Shown here in pieces: positions 10,034 through 22,950 of a stretch of 64,000 nucleotides of DNA. The DNA is from Dactylorhiza incarnata. Lineage: Eukaryota; Streptophyta; Magnoliopsida; Asparagales; Orchidaceae. Location: assembly GCA_033032865.1 (NCBI GenBank), contig JAWHQI010000040.1:6369001-6433000 (forward strand). Reading direction: 5' to 3'. Positions within the stretch are counted from its first letter, which is position 1, and each line of letters opens with the position of its first letter. Under the pieces are notes generated by a model. The model ran no database searches. It saw only the letters and a list, made by a program, of their open reading frames with translations, and was not told the origin of the DNA. A program made the translations under genes and the position numbers.

Positions 10034-11104
10034 GAGGTTTTCTAAATGGTTTTAGTTTTGTGAAATGTGTTTTCAGAAATTGTTCTGAAACAGTTTTCAG
10101 AAAGTTTTTAAGAAATTGTTTTCAGAAATTTGTTCTGAAATTGATTTCAGAAATCTGTTTTCAAAAATTTGTTCTGAAGTGGATTACAGAATTTGTTTTC
10201 AGAAATTTGTTCTGAAATTGATTTCAAAAATCTGTTTTCAAAAATTATTTCAAAAATTGTTTCAGAAATTGCAATTTCATTGTTTCAGAAATTGTTTCTC
10301 ATGTGCAGTAACCGTCCCTCTAATTGGTTTGTGAAACCAAATGTCTTAGATTTTGAATCTAACATTGAGAGACGAGCTTGTCTACTGCATAAGTGGAGTT
10401 GTTTGTGCTTGTGTTAAATGCATGTAAATCTGGATATTTAGAAATGTTCTAAATGCTCAGATTTAGCCCCTTTTATCAAAGCGTTGATAATTTTATTGTG
10501 TGCACATCTGGGATGTATTTGGTCTGTGAATGTTGTAATTATGTGAATGTGCACTTTGATTAATCGTTAATCAATTTTATATAAAATCCCTTATCCAATA
10601 TTAAGTATACGGATGCTTTCCGATGGATGACACTCCTCCTGCCTCGATCGATAAAATGTGGGTTTGCCAAAGCAAGGTGCATTAATCTATCTTGGTAAGG
10701 GTGCGAGCGGATAATTGTGATATCCCACAGTCGACATCGGGTCCAACTTAACTAGGTGACCTCAAAAGTTGAGTGCCTAGAAGCATTGGGTTGGCATGCA
10801 CCATATGATGGATGCGAATAAAGAGTTATTCACCAACCATACAAGAGTTGCATAGTGATGCAATTGGCAAGTGTTGCCTACCTAAATAACCGCATTATGA
10901 GAGGAACACCAAAGCGGACTCATTGTGTTGGTGAAATACGGATCTTGTCCACTAAGAGAGTAGCTCGCATAAACTCTCCGAATTGATATTAAGGGTTATC
11001 AATTTGAATAAAATAGTGGGAATGTTTAATTAAAGTCCTTATTAAATAAAAGTTGTTTTTGAAACATAGTACTAAATGTTTTTGCAAATTCACTGTAGAA
11101 ATTC
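10034..11104 (+). other. Leader of B with a TTTCAGAA/TTCTGAAA array
   Basis: The first 260 bp (about 10060-10300) is an irregular array in which TTTCAGAA and its reverse complement TTCTGAAA alternate, able to form RNA hairpins. The rest (about 10560-11100) aligns well with C's leader, including GGATAATTGTGATATCCCAC. C lacks the array. Short open frames in the array are by-products of the repeat. Confidence 0.75.
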
Positions 11105-11570
11105 ATGGCAAATACATCGCACTCCACGTTGTCCCTAAGAGCTATCCTTGAGAAGGACAAGCTCAATGGGACGAACTTCCTCGACTGGTATAGAAACTTG
11201 AGAATTGTTCTCAAGCAAGAGCGTAAGCTCTATATCTTGGAAGAGGATCCCCCACCAGAGCCGACCGGGAATACGTCACGTGCCGAAATGGATGCTTATA
11301 AGAAGTATCAGGATGAATCCCTTGATGTCGAATGCCTCATGCTCGCTACCATGACCTTTGAGCTTCAGAAGCAACACGAGACCATGTGTGGCTTTAAGAT
11401 TATCGAGCACCTGAAGAAAATGTTTCAAGGGCAGGCTCGACAAGAGAGGTTCGACGTCACTAAGGCTTTATTTCAGTGTAAAATGGGAGCAAGAGACCCA
11501 GTGGGAACTCATGTACTTAAAATGATTGGGTACATTGAGAACCTTCAGAGACTGGGGTTTCCTTTAAGCG

Positions 11571-11575
11571 AAGAG
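11571..11575. repeat. Target-site duplication of C, left copy (AAGAG)
   Basis: AAGAG before C; the second copy is at 19463-19467. Removing C and one copy rejoins B's gag in frame. Confidence 0.92.
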
Positions 11576-12731
11576 TGTTGGGTTTTTCTAGAACCATACA
11601 TCAAATGTAGGCGCAGCGGAAATAAACAGAAACAACCCAAAAAATGCTTGGATCGGCCATGAATGTTGAATCAAGAAGTTAATAAAATACTAGGTATGAA
11701 TTACCTCAATGGGGTTGGATCAAATCCAACCTTGATGCTCCACGAAGAAGATTGCTGTTGGCGGCAAGGAGAGTTCTCACGTAGAATTATGTCTACGTCT
11801 CTACAGCAGTCCACACGAGCCGGGAAAACACCAAGTCACGTCGCACGCAACTCGGAAGGAAGAACGGCTGCACCTTGCACTTCCACGGATTGCTAGATCC
11901 GCTTTAGGAAGAACAATGCCGGCGACAATCGACGGAGAGGAGGTCGGCGGAGGCGAACGAACGACGGAACTCCTTCCGTCTAGGGTTCGGACGAGATCGG
12001 AACACTTCCGTCGAGGGCGAGCGGAACTCTTCCGTCGGCTTCTATTTCATCGGGTAATGAGAACCCTAAAAGAAGTCCTATTTATACCCAAAGGATAAAC
12101 AGCTTCTAGAAGAATCGCTATCCGCAGACCACACATCAGAATAAGGGCTTCTGTTACAATTCGTCGGAATTCCACGGAAGATCATTCGTCGAGATTTCAC
12201 GGGACAACCCGACGAATCCGACGAATCAGATCAGACGACAACATTTGCCGAAAAATGATCTGTAACAATTCGTCGAGTCTTCACGGGACAACCCGACGAA
12301 TCCGACGAATCAGATCAGACGGCAACAATTGCCTAGTCAAGGCTCTCTATGATAATTCGTCGAGATTCCACGGAACAATCCGACGAATCCCGACGAATTC
12401 CGACGAATCCAGACAGACGACAACATTTTGCCGAGTGAAGGATCTCTGTCACAGTTCGTCGAGTTTCCACGGAACGACCCGACGAATCCCGACGAATCCG
12501 ACGAATCCTATCCGTGTAAACCCGACGAATTCCGACGAATCATATCCGACGAATTCAGACAGCAACATTTGCTGGACTTCCCCATTCTATATGGTGATTG
12601 GTAACCTTTACCAACACAGTCAATCTTCCAACTTCTCCACATGCTCTTATGTGCGACCCTGCAGGCTCATATCGCGTTGGCAGTGAGATTACATGTTTGA
12701 CCACTTCTAGATCACAATGGCAACTCCAACA
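11576..12731 (-). repeat. 3' LTR of C
   Basis: 1156 bp, TGTTGGG to CCAACA on plus. A CGACGAAT/ATTCGTCG array spans about 12150-12560, upstream of the minus-strand TATA at 12078-12086. Compared with the other LTR it has two extra CGACGAATCC-type units. Confidence 0.94.
12078..12086 (-). promoter_or_regulatory. TATA box in C 3' LTR
   Basis: Minus strand TATAAATAG, in the context GGGTATAAATAGGAC as in A. The 5' LTR copy is at 18828-18836. Confidence 0.75.
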
Positions 12732-12742
12732 GTCTCCCACTT
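12732..12742 (-). promoter_or_regulatory. Polypurine tract of C
   Basis: Minus strand AAGTGGGAGAC adjoining the LTR. Confidence 0.88.
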
Positions 12743-13708
12743 GATCTTGAAAGTATCAAACCAAAAACCTCACAAACAATGAGCAGCATCTAGCAATGCA
12801 TCATTGCTCCCCAAGCAATAAGAGTTCATAACTCATAAGCCTTTATGACCAATGTTCCAGCGTTGTCTTTGTCCCTTTGTCCCTTACATCCGGAAAGAAC
12901 TAGAGGCATGGACCGTGTCACCCTCATAATAGCTCAATCCAAGTTTCTTGATCTAGAACGGACTTCCAGAGAATGGTGAGCTCAATATCACATATTGACT
13001 CTACCAAGCATGGCCATGCATTTCTCAGTCCAATTCCATCAAGGGGCCCATGGATGCAACTCCCGTTATATAGGAGGACAAATCCCATATCTGCTCACAC
13101 CCAAACACCCAAATGATTCGTAACGTACCCAACGACCACCCTTATCATCAACCTTCTTCAAGGAAGACTTTAGATGACATCAAAGCACGCTCTTCCTCAC
13201 TCGGTGAATGCTGTGACTTCAGGTCAAAGGACCACAACACCATTGTCAAATGAGACCTACTTGTGACACTTATAAGTAACAATCCACAAAGTAGTCTCAG
13301 GTTGGGTCTGTCCAGTACAACTTGTTCACTAACAAGTACCCACGTGATGACTTGATATCACAATATCATGACCTGTGAGAACCGGTCATCAGTCAACACA
13401 CATGCTAGTCTTAATGTATCATCATCACCCTTAGCTTCTACGATGATACCTCGACCAGGGACCTTTTAAGAATGAAGCTTCAAAATCATAGGCTCTCACA
13501 TTCAAGTCACGTACTTGATGTCCTATGGAAGCGAACATTCTAAGGGTATTTATCACGAATTTTATTCTATCATATAGAAACAGTATATCGTAATAAAAGA
13601 ACTTGCCATTAATTGTAAAAAGAAATAATTGGTACACAATTCATCATATGAATAAATAATAAACAGCCAACAGAATATTTATTTTACATGCAACCCACAA
13701 GACTCCCA
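12743..13708 (-). other. Pol-to-LTR spacer of C
   Basis: About 965 bp that aligns with the A spacer nearly throughout. No recognised domain; it includes the same 68-codon open frame as A (13637-13431) with one amino-acid difference. Confidence 0.7.
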
Positions 13709-16700
13709 CTAGAGTTGATCATTCAGGTATCGTATACCCATTGATCTAGTATGACCATCATGCTTTCTCTGTGCGAGAGGCTTTGTCAGTGGATCTGCAA
13801 TATTCTCCTCAGTCGGCACTCTGCGAATGTTCACATCTCCTCGTTCGACAATCTCACGAATAAGATGGAACCGCCGAAGTATGTGCTTGGAGCGCTGATG
13901 GGATCTAGGTTCCTTAGATTGTGCAATTGCACCATTGTTATCACAGTAGAGAACTACGGGACCAACAATGCTAGGAACTACATCTAGCTCGCCGATGAAT
14001 TTCCTAATCCATACAGCCTCCTTCGCTGCATTAGCTGCAGCGATATACTCGGCCTCAGTTGTAGAATCAGCAACTGTCTCTTGCTTGGAACTCTTCCAGC
14101 TCACAGCTCCTCCATTCAGGCAAAACACAAACCCTGACTGAGACTTTGAATCATCCCTATCAGTTTGGAAGCTGGCATCCGTGTAACCACTTACAACGAG
14201 CTCTTCCTTTCCACCATACACCAAGAATACATCCTTAGTCCTTCTCAAGTACTTTAGGATATTCTTTACGGCTATCCAGTGACATTCACCGGGATCAGAC
14301 TGATATCTGCTAGTCATGCTCAAAGCAAAAGAGACATCGGGTCGAGTACATAACATTGCATACATGATTGACCCAATTGCCGAAGCATATGGAATCAACT
14401 TCATGCGGTCCTTATCTTCACAAGATTTTGGACACTGGTCCTTAGAGAGATTCACACCATGAGACATGGGCAAAAATCCTTTCTTAGACTCAAGCATGTT
14501 GAACCGCTTCAACACCTTGTCAATGTACGTACTCTGGGTCAAACCCAGCAACTTCTTCGATCTATCTCTATAGATCTTAATACCGAGTATGTAAGTCGCT
14601 TCACCCAAGTCCTTCATAGAAAAGCAGTTCCCTAGGTTTTTCTTAACAACTTTCAGGGTAGGTATGTCATTCCCGATCAACAGTATGTCATCTACATACA
14701 ATATCAGGAAGACAACAATGCTCCCACTGATTCGCTTGTAAACACACGATTCATCTTCATTCTTGACAAAACCAAACTCTTTGATCTTCTCATCAAAACG
14801 AAGATTCCAACTTCTAGAGGCTTGTTTCAATCCATAGATGGACTTATTCAGCTTGCATATTTTAGTGGCTTCATTTGGGGATACAAAACCTTCGGGTTGT
14901 GTCATGTACACTTCCTCAAGGAGGTTTCCATTTAGGAAAGCCGTTTTGACATCCATCTGCCAGATCTCGTAGTCATAATACGCAGCAATAGCAAGCAATA
15001 TCCTAATGGACTTTACCATGGCAACAGGGGAAAAGGTCTCATCATAGTCAATACCATGAATTTGCTTGAAACCCTTAGCCACCAGTCGCCCTTTGAATGT
15101 CTGTACATTCCCATCCATGTCGGTCTTCTTCTTGAAGACCCACTTGCACCCTATGGGTCGTACCCCTTCAGGTGGTTCCACCAAGTTCCAAACTTGGTTT
15201 GTATACATGGAGTCCATTTCGGATTTCATAGCCTCAAGCCATTTGTCGGATTCCGGTCCATTCATAGCCTCTTGGTAGGTCGCTGGTTCATCATCATGAT
15301 CCATAAGCAACGCATTACCTATTTGAGACACGAGAAATCCATATCTCTCAGGCTCAAATCTTGGTCTACCAGATCTACGTAGGACTTGTGTTTCGTGAGC
15401 AGGTTCTCTAGCTACAACATCTTGTAGTCCTGGCTCAGAATCCAACTCAGGTTCATTCACTACTTGTGGTTCTTGAACTTCTTCAAGTTCTACCTTTTGC
15501 GTCTTTCTTGATAAGAACTCTTTCTCCAAGAAGACACCTGTCCTTGCGACAAACACTTTGCCCTCAGACGGTAGGTAAAAGTAATATCCCTTCGTTTCCT
15601 TAGGATATCCCACCAGATAACACTTATCTGATTTGGGTTCCAGCTTGTCAGGCATTTGACGTCATACGTATGCCTCACAGCCCCAAATTTTAATGAACGA
15701 CATACTAGGACGCTTCCCAGTCCATATCTCATATGGTGTCTTTAGAACCGTTTTCGTCGGAACGCGATTCAGTGTCATTGCAGCAGTCTCTAAAGCAAAA
15801 CCCAAAAGGAAACAGGCAAGTCTGCATGACTCATCATCGACCGTACCATGTCTAACAGAGTACGATTTCTCCTCTCAGACACACCATTATGCTGCGGTGT
15901 CCTAGGTGGAGTGAGCTGTGATACAATACCACACTCTTTCAGATGATCACGGAACTCATGACTCAGGTATTCGCCACCTCGATCAGATCGGAGTGCTTTA
16001 ACCTTTTTACCCAATTGGTTCTCCACTTCATTCTTAAACTCTTTGAACTTTTCAAAGGTTTCGGATTTGCACTTCATAAGATACACGTATCCGTATCTAC
16101 TGAAATCATCAGTAAATGTAACAAAGTAGAAATACCCACCTCTAGCCATAGAACTCATGGGTCCGCATACATCACTATGTACAACACCCAAGAGATCCTC
16201 AGCCCTCTCAGTATAACCAGTGAAAGGGGCTTTAGTCATCTTGCCTAACAAACAAGACTCGCATCGCTCAAATGATTCATAATCAAATGAGTCCAATAGT
16301 CCATCTTTATGGAGCATGGATATGCGCTTCTCGTTTATATGGCCTAAACGACAATGCCAGAGATATGTAGGATTTGAGTCATTTGTTCTTAGTCTTTTAT
16401 TATTATCTACATTATAGATCGGATGGTCCAGGTTCAAAACATAAAGACCATTAAACAATTGAGCTACAGCATAACAAACATCATTCTTAAATATAGAACA
16501 ACAATTGTTCTTAATTATAAAAGAAAATCCAATCATGTCAAGGCATGAAATGGATATAATGTTTCTAGTTATGGCCGGAACATAATAACAATTATCAAGT
16601 TCTATTACAAGCCCACTGGGCAAAGAAAGACGGTAAACCCCTACGGCTACAGCAGCAACTCTTGCTCCATTGCCGACACGTAGGTCCACCTCTCCTTTAC

Positions 16701-17664
16701 TCAGCAATCTCCTCCTTCCTAGTTCCTGCACATTTGTACAAATGTGAGAACCACATCCGGTATCCAATACCCAAGATGAAGGAGCAGAAAGGTTTATCTC
16801 TATAACGTAAATATCCGAAGCGGAAGTCATACCTCCCTTCATTTTCTGCAGACCCTCAATGTACGAAGGACAATTCCTCCTCCAATGACCAGCCTTGCCA
16901 CAGTGGTGGCATTTTCCTTCCTTCACGGTGCTCTTCTTTTTCAGCGCAGAAGATTTGGGCTCAAGATGTGACTTAGGTCCCACCTTAGTCTTCTTGAAGC
17001 CCTTGGCCTTACCCTTGCCTTTATGTACCATCAATATGGGACTAGCAGGCTTGGCCTTCTTCATGTTTATCTCGGCAGTTCGCAACATGCCTAGGAGCTC
17101 GGGCAGTGTCTTGTCTATTTCATTCATGTTATAGTTCAAGACAAACTGCTCATAACTATCCGGCAACGATTGCAGGATAAGATCTGTGGCCAACTCTTGA
17201 CCCAGAGGAAAACCCAGTCTCTCCAGGTTCTCTATATACCCAATCATCTTGAGTACGTGAGTACCAACTGAGTCTCGAGCTCCCATTTTGCACTGAAATA
17301 AGGCCTTCGTGACATCGAACCTCTCTTGACGAGCTTGCCCTTGAAACATTTTCTTTAGGTGCTCGTCAATCTCCTTGCACCCCATGTTCTCGTGTTGCTT
17401 CTGAAGCTCAGAGTTCATGGTGGCAAGCATAAGGCACTCGACGTCTAAGGCGTCATCGGTATACTTCTTATAAGCATCCTTATCAACACGGGACGAGTTC
17501 CCGGTCGGCACCTCGGGGGCTTCTTCTTCCAAGACGTAGAGCTTTCGCTCTTGCCTGAGAACAATTCTCAGGTTCCTATACCAGTCCATATAGTTCGTCC
17601 CACTAAGCTTGTCCTTCTCAAGGATAGCTCTGAGGGACAAGGTGGAATGTGAACCACTTGCCAT
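13709..17664 (-). pseudogene. gag-pol: Gag-pol of element C, two lesions
   Basis: Starts at ATG 17664 (MASGSHSTLSLRAILEKDK). Domains in order: gag; CCHC knuckle CHHCGKAGHWRRNC near 16915-16870; protease DTGCGSH near 16760; GAG-pre-integrase with intact HHCC (CESCLLG); integrase; RT with YVDD at 14698-14687; RNase H with TEAEYIAA and YCDNNGAIA; stop at 13709. There are two lesions. One G is missing from a G run at about 15801-15803 (A has four, C three), shifting the frame in the integrase region. A TGA at 15664-15662 stands where A has the Arg codon CGA. Apart from these the frame is complete, about 1320 codons. One copy cannot support itself, but it could be mobilised in trans by an intact relative. 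Confidence 0.94.
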
Positions 17665-18312
17665 GGAATTCTACAAGAATTCATGCAGAATCTAATTAGT
17701 ACCCTAATTTCAAAATACAATTTATTTTAATTTGGACTTCAATTAAATACTCCCACTATTTTATTCAAATTGATAGCCCTCACTATCAATTCGGAGAGTC
17801 CATGCGAGCTACTCTCTTAGTGGACAAGATCCGTATTTCACCAACACCACGAGTCCGCTTTGGCGTTCCTCTCATAATGCGGTTATTTAGGTAGGCAACG
17901 CTTGCCAATTGCATCCTCATGCAATTCTTGTATCGCTGGTGAATAACTCCTTATTCGCATCCATCATATGGTGCATGCCAACCCTATGCCTCTAGGCACT
18001 CAACCTTTGAGGTCACCTAGTTAAGTTAGACCCGATGTCGACAGTGGGATATCACAATTATCCGCTCGCACCCTTACCAAGATAGATTAATGCACCTTGC
18101 TTTGGCAAGCCCACAGTTCATCGATCGAGGCAGGAAGAGTGTCATCCATCGGAAGGCATCCGAACACTTAATATTTGATGAAGGGAATTTTTAAAAATAG
18201 GTTAACACTTAACCATGATCAACATTTGATCAATGTGCACATCCACAGAAAAACAAGCTTGCTTTAATTCTCATGCATCCCTTATGTGCACTACATACAT
18301 GACCAGAACCTG
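17665..18312 (-). other. Leader of C
   Basis: About 650 bp between primer site and gag ATG. It aligns with the second half of B's leader and lacks B's TTTCAGAA array. No coding domain. Confidence 0.65.
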
Positions 18313-18324
18313 CCTCTGATACCA
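18313..18324 (-). promoter_or_regulatory. Primer binding site of C (initiator tRNA-Met)
   Basis: Minus strand TGGTATCAGAGG, one base from the LTR end CCAACA. Confidence 0.92.
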
Positions 18325-18325
18325 C

Positions 18326-19462
18326 TGTTGGGTTTTTCTAGAACCATACATCAAATGTAGGCGCAGCGGAAATAAACAGAAACAACCCAAAAAATGCTTG
18401 GATCGGCCATGAATGTTGAATCAAGAAGTTAATAAAATACTAGGTATGAATTACCTCAATGGGGTTGGATCAAATCCAACCTTGATGCTCCACGAAGAAG
18501 ATTGTTGTTGGCGGCAAGGAGAGTTCTCACGTAGAATTATGTCTACGTCTCTACAGCAGTCCACACGAGCCGGGAAAACACCAAGTCACGTCGCACGCAA
18601 CTCGGAAGGAAGAACGGCTGCACCTTGCACTTCCACGGATTGCTAGATCCGCTTCAGGAAGAACAATGCCGGCGACAATCGACGGAGAGGAGGTCGGCGG
18701 AGGCGAACGAACGACGGAACTCCTTCCGTCTAGGGTTCGGACGAGATCGGAACACTTCCGTCGAGGGCGAGCGGAACTCTTCCGTCGGCTTCTATTTCAT
18801 CGGGTAATGAGAACCCTAAAAGAAGTCCTATTTATACCCAAAGGATAAACAGCTTCTAGAAGAATCGCTATCCGCAGACCACACATCAGAATAAGGGCTT
18901 CTGTTACAATTCGTCGGAATTCCACGGAAGATCATTCGTCGAGATTTCACGGGACAACCCGACGAATCCGACGAATCAGATCAGACGACAACATTTGCCG
19001 AAAAATGATCTGTAACAATTCGTCGAGTCTTCACGGGACAACCCGACGAATCCGACGAATCAGATCAGACGGCAACAATTGCCTAGTCAAGGCTCTCTGT
19101 GATAATTCGTCGAGATTCCACGGAACAATCCGACGAATCCCGACGAATCCAGACAGACGACAACATTTTGCCGAGTGAAGGATCTCTATCACAGTTCGTC
19201 GAGTTTCCACGGAACGACCCGACGAATCCCGACGAATCCTATCCGTGTAAACCCGACGAATTCCGACGAATCATATCCGACGAATTCAGACAGCAACATT
19301 TGCTGGACTTCCCCATTCTATATGGTGATTGGTAACCTTTACCAACACAGTCAATCTTCCAACTTCTCCACATGCTCTTATGTGCGACCCTGCAGGCTCA
19401 TATCGCGTTGGCAGTGAGATTACATGTTTGACCACTTCTAGATCACAATGGCAACTCCAACA
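18326..19462 (-). repeat. 5' LTR of C
   Basis: 1137 bp, nearly identical to 11576-12731. The array at about 18900-19285 is two units shorter. TATA at 18828-18836 on minus. Confidence 0.94.
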
Positions 19463-19467
19463 AAGAG
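19463..19467. repeat. Target-site duplication of C, right copy (AAGAG)
   Basis: Matches 11571-11575. Confidence 0.92.
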
Positions 19468-22400
19468 TTGGCTACTGATCTGATCCTGCAATCGTTGCCG
19501 GACAGTTACGAGCATTATGTCTTCAACTATAACATGAATGAGATAGATAAGACATTGCCCGAGCTCCTAGGCATGTTAAAAACTGCCGAGAACAACATGA
19601 AGAAGACCAAGTCTGCTAGCCCCATACTGATGGTGCATAAAAGCAAGGGCAAGACCAAGGGATTCAGGAAGTCTAAGGTGAGACCTAAGACTAGCCTGGA
19701 TCCCAAGTCTTCAACACTGAAAAAGAAGGAATTAGCTAAAGAAGGAAATTGCCACCATTGCGGTAAGGCAGGGCATTGGAGGAGGAACTGTCCCCTCTAC
19801 ATCGAGGATCTGAAGAAGAAGGGAAGTGTGACTTCCACTTCAGGTTTTTATGTTATAGAAATTAACCTATCTTCTCCTTCATCTTGGGTATTGGATACCA
19901 GATGTGGTTCTCACATTTGTACGAATGTGCAAGAACAAACAAGGAGAAGACTGCTGGGTAAAGGAGAGGTGGACCTACGCGTTGGAAATGGAGCAAGAGT
20001 TGCTGCCATTGCCGTAGGATTGTATCATCTTTCCTTGCCCACTGGGCTTATTATTGAACTTGATAATTGTTATTTTGTTCCTGCTATAACCAAAAACATC
20101 ATTTCTATTTCATGTTTGGACATGATTGGTTTTACTTTTGTTATTAAGAATAATTGTTGTTCTATCTACAAGAATGATGTTTGTTATGGCGTTGCTCAAA
20201 TGTTTAATGGTTTGTATATTTTGAACATAAATCATCCAATCTATAACATAGAAAATACCAAACGACTAAGAACTAATGACTCTAATCCAACATATCTCTG
20301 GCACTGTCGTCTAGGCCATATAAATGAGAAACGCATATTTAAGCTCCATAAAGATGGATTATTGGACTCATTTGATTATGAATAATTTGAGAGAAGCGAG
20401 TCATGTTTATTAGGCAAGATGACAAAGGCCCCTTTCACTAGTTGTAGTGAGAGAGCTAATGATCTTTTGGGTATCATACATAGTGATGTATGCGGACCCA
20501 TGAGTTCTATGGCTAGAGGTGGGTACTACTACTTCGTTACATTCACTGATGATTTCAGTAGATATGGATACGTGTTTCTTATGAAGAACAAATCCGAAAT
20601 CTTTGAAAAGTTCAAAGAGTTTAAAAATGAAGTAGAGAACCAACTGGGAAAAAGGATAAAAGCTCTCTGATCTGATCGAGGTGGCGAATATCTGAGTCAT
20701 GAGTTTCGTGATCATCTGAGAGAATGTAGTATTGTATCACATCTCACTCCGCCCAGAACACCACAACATAACGGTGTGTCTGAGAGGAGGAATCGTACTT
20801 TGCTAGACATGGTACGGTCGATGATGAGTCATGCAGATTTGCCCGTTTCTTTTTGGGGATTTGCTTTAGAGACTGCTGCTTTCACATTAAATTGTGCTCC
20901 AACGAAAATTGTTCTAAAGACACCATATGAGATATGGACTGGGAAGCATCCCAGTATGTCTTTTATTAAGATTTGGGGTTGTGAGGCATACGTGCGACGC
21001 CAAATGCCTGACAAGCTGGAACCCAAGTCGGATAAGTGTTATCTTGTGGGATATCCTAGGGAAACCAAATGGTATTACTTCTACCTGCCATCCGAGGGCA
21101 AAGTGTTTGTCGCAAGGACTGGCGTCTTTTTGGAGAAAGAGTTCTTATCCAGAAAGACTGCAAAGGTGGAACTTGAAGAAGTTCAAGAACCACAAACAAT
21201 AGCTGAACCGATTTTAGAACCTGAGCAAGGACTACAAGTTGTTGTAGCTAGAGAGCCTGCTCAAGAAACACAAGTCCTGCGTAGATCTGATAGACCAAGA
21301 TTTGAGCCTGAGAGATATGGATTTCTCGTGTCTTAAATAGGTAACGTGTTGCTTATGGATCATGATGATGAGCCTGCAACCTATCAAGAGGCTATGTCTG
21401 GACCTGAATCCGAGAAGTGGCTTGAGGCCATGAAATCTGAAATGGACTCCATATATGCAAACCAAGTTTGGACCTTGGTGGAACCACCTGAAAGGGTACG
21501 ACCCATAGGGTGCAAGTGGGTCTTCAAGAAGAAGACCGACATGGATGGGAATGTACAGACATTCAAGGGCCGACTAGTGGCTAAAGGTTTCAGGCAAATT
21601 CATGGTGTTGACTATGATGAGACCTTTTCCCTTATAGCCCTGGTCAAGTCCATCAGAATTCTACTTATTGTTGCTGCGTATTATGACTACGAAATCTGGC
21701 AAATGGATGTCAAAACGGCTTTCCTTAATGGAAACCTCCTTGAGGAAGTGTACATGACACAACCCGAGGGTTTTGAATCTCCAAATGAAGCCACTAAAAT
21801 ATGCAAGTTGAATCGATGCATTTATGGATTGAAACAAGCTTCTCGAAGTTGGAATCTTTGTTTTGATGAGAAAATCAAAGAGTTTGGTTTCATCAAGAAT
21901 GAGGATGAACCTTGTGTTTACAAGAGGACTAGTGTGAGCATTGTCATTTTCCTGATATTGTATATGGATGACATACTATTGATAGGAAATGACATTCCGA
22001 GCCTGCAAGCTGTTAAGAACAGGCTAGGGGATTGTTTTTCCATGAAGGACTTGGGTGAAGCGACTTATATACTTGGTATCAAGATCTATAGAGATAGATC
22101 GAAGAAGTTGTTGGGTTTGACCCAGAGTACAAACATTGAGAAGGTGTTGAAACGGTTCAACATGCTTGAGTCCAAGAAAGGATTCTTACCCATGTCACAT
22201 GGTGTGAGTCTCTCTAAGGACCAGTGTCCAAAATCTTTGGAAGATAAGGACCGCATGAAGTTGATTCCATATGCTTCGGCAATCGGATCAATCATGTACG
22301 CAATGTTATGTACTCGACCCGATGTCTCTTATGCTTTGAGCATGACGAGCAGGTATCAGTCTGATCCAGGTGATGGTCACTGGATAGCCGTCAAGAATAT

Positions 22401-22950
22401 TCTGAAGTACTTAAGAATGACTAAGGATTTATTTTTGGTGTATGGTGGAGAGGAAGAGCTCAGTGTAAATGGTTACACGGATGCAAGTTTCCAAACTGAT
22501 AGGGGTGATTCAAAGTCCCAATCAGGCTTTGTATTTTGCCTTAATGGAGGAGCTGTAAGCTGAAAGAGTTCCAAGCAGGAGACAGTTGCCGATTCTACGA
22601 CAGAAGCCGAGTATATTGCTGCTGCAAATGCGGCAAAGGAGGATGTGTGGATTAGGAAATTCATCAGCGAGCTTGGTGTAGTTCCTAGCATTGTCGATCC
22701 CGTAGTTCACTACTGTGACAACAACGGTGCTATTGCATAAGCTAAGGAACCTAGATCTCATCAGCACTCCAAGCACATACTTCAGCGGTTCCATCTTATT
22801 CAAGAGATTGTCGATCGAGGAGATGTGAGCATATGCAGAGTACCGACTGAAGAAAATATTGCGGATCCACTGACGAAGCCTCTTGCACAGAGAAAGTATG
22901 ATGGTCATACTAGATCAATGGGTATTAGATACATGAATGATCGTCTCTAG

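Larger units (their letters stand above)
11576..19462 (-). mobile_element. Element C: complete young Ty1/copia retrotransposon
   Basis: Minus strand. 5' LTR 18326-19462, primer site 18313-18324, gag-pol 17664-13709, polypurine tract 12732-12742, 3' LTR 11576-12731, target duplication AAGAG. By eye the two LTRs differ by only about four substitutions plus array length changes over some 1140 bp, so this is among the most recent insertions here. Close relative of A. Confidence 0.95.
11105..22950 (+). pseudogene. gag-pol: Gag-pol of element B, split by C and carrying five in-frame stops
   Basis: Starts at ATG 11105 (MANTSHSTLSLRAILEKDK). The gag capsid-like region runs to 11575, where C is inserted, and resumes at 19468 in the same reading sense. 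Domains after C: CCHC knuckle CHHCGKAGHWRRNC (19750-19791), protease near 19880 (DTRCGSH, where C has DTGCGSH, so the active-site Gly is Arg), GAG-pre-integrase, integrase, RT near 21960 (YMDD instead of YVDD) and RNase H. All visible stops are in one frame: TAA 20383-20385, TGA 20668-20670, TAA 21334-21336, TGA 22561-22563, TAA 22738-22740. Compared with A and C, four are C-to-T or G-to-A changes. It ends at TAG 22948-22950. Not functional. Confidence 0.93.

Noticed and set aside
10021..10417. Overlapping Phe/Cys-rich open frames in B's leader
   Set aside because: Produced by the TTTCAGAA/TTCTGAAA array; no domain and no conservation in C.
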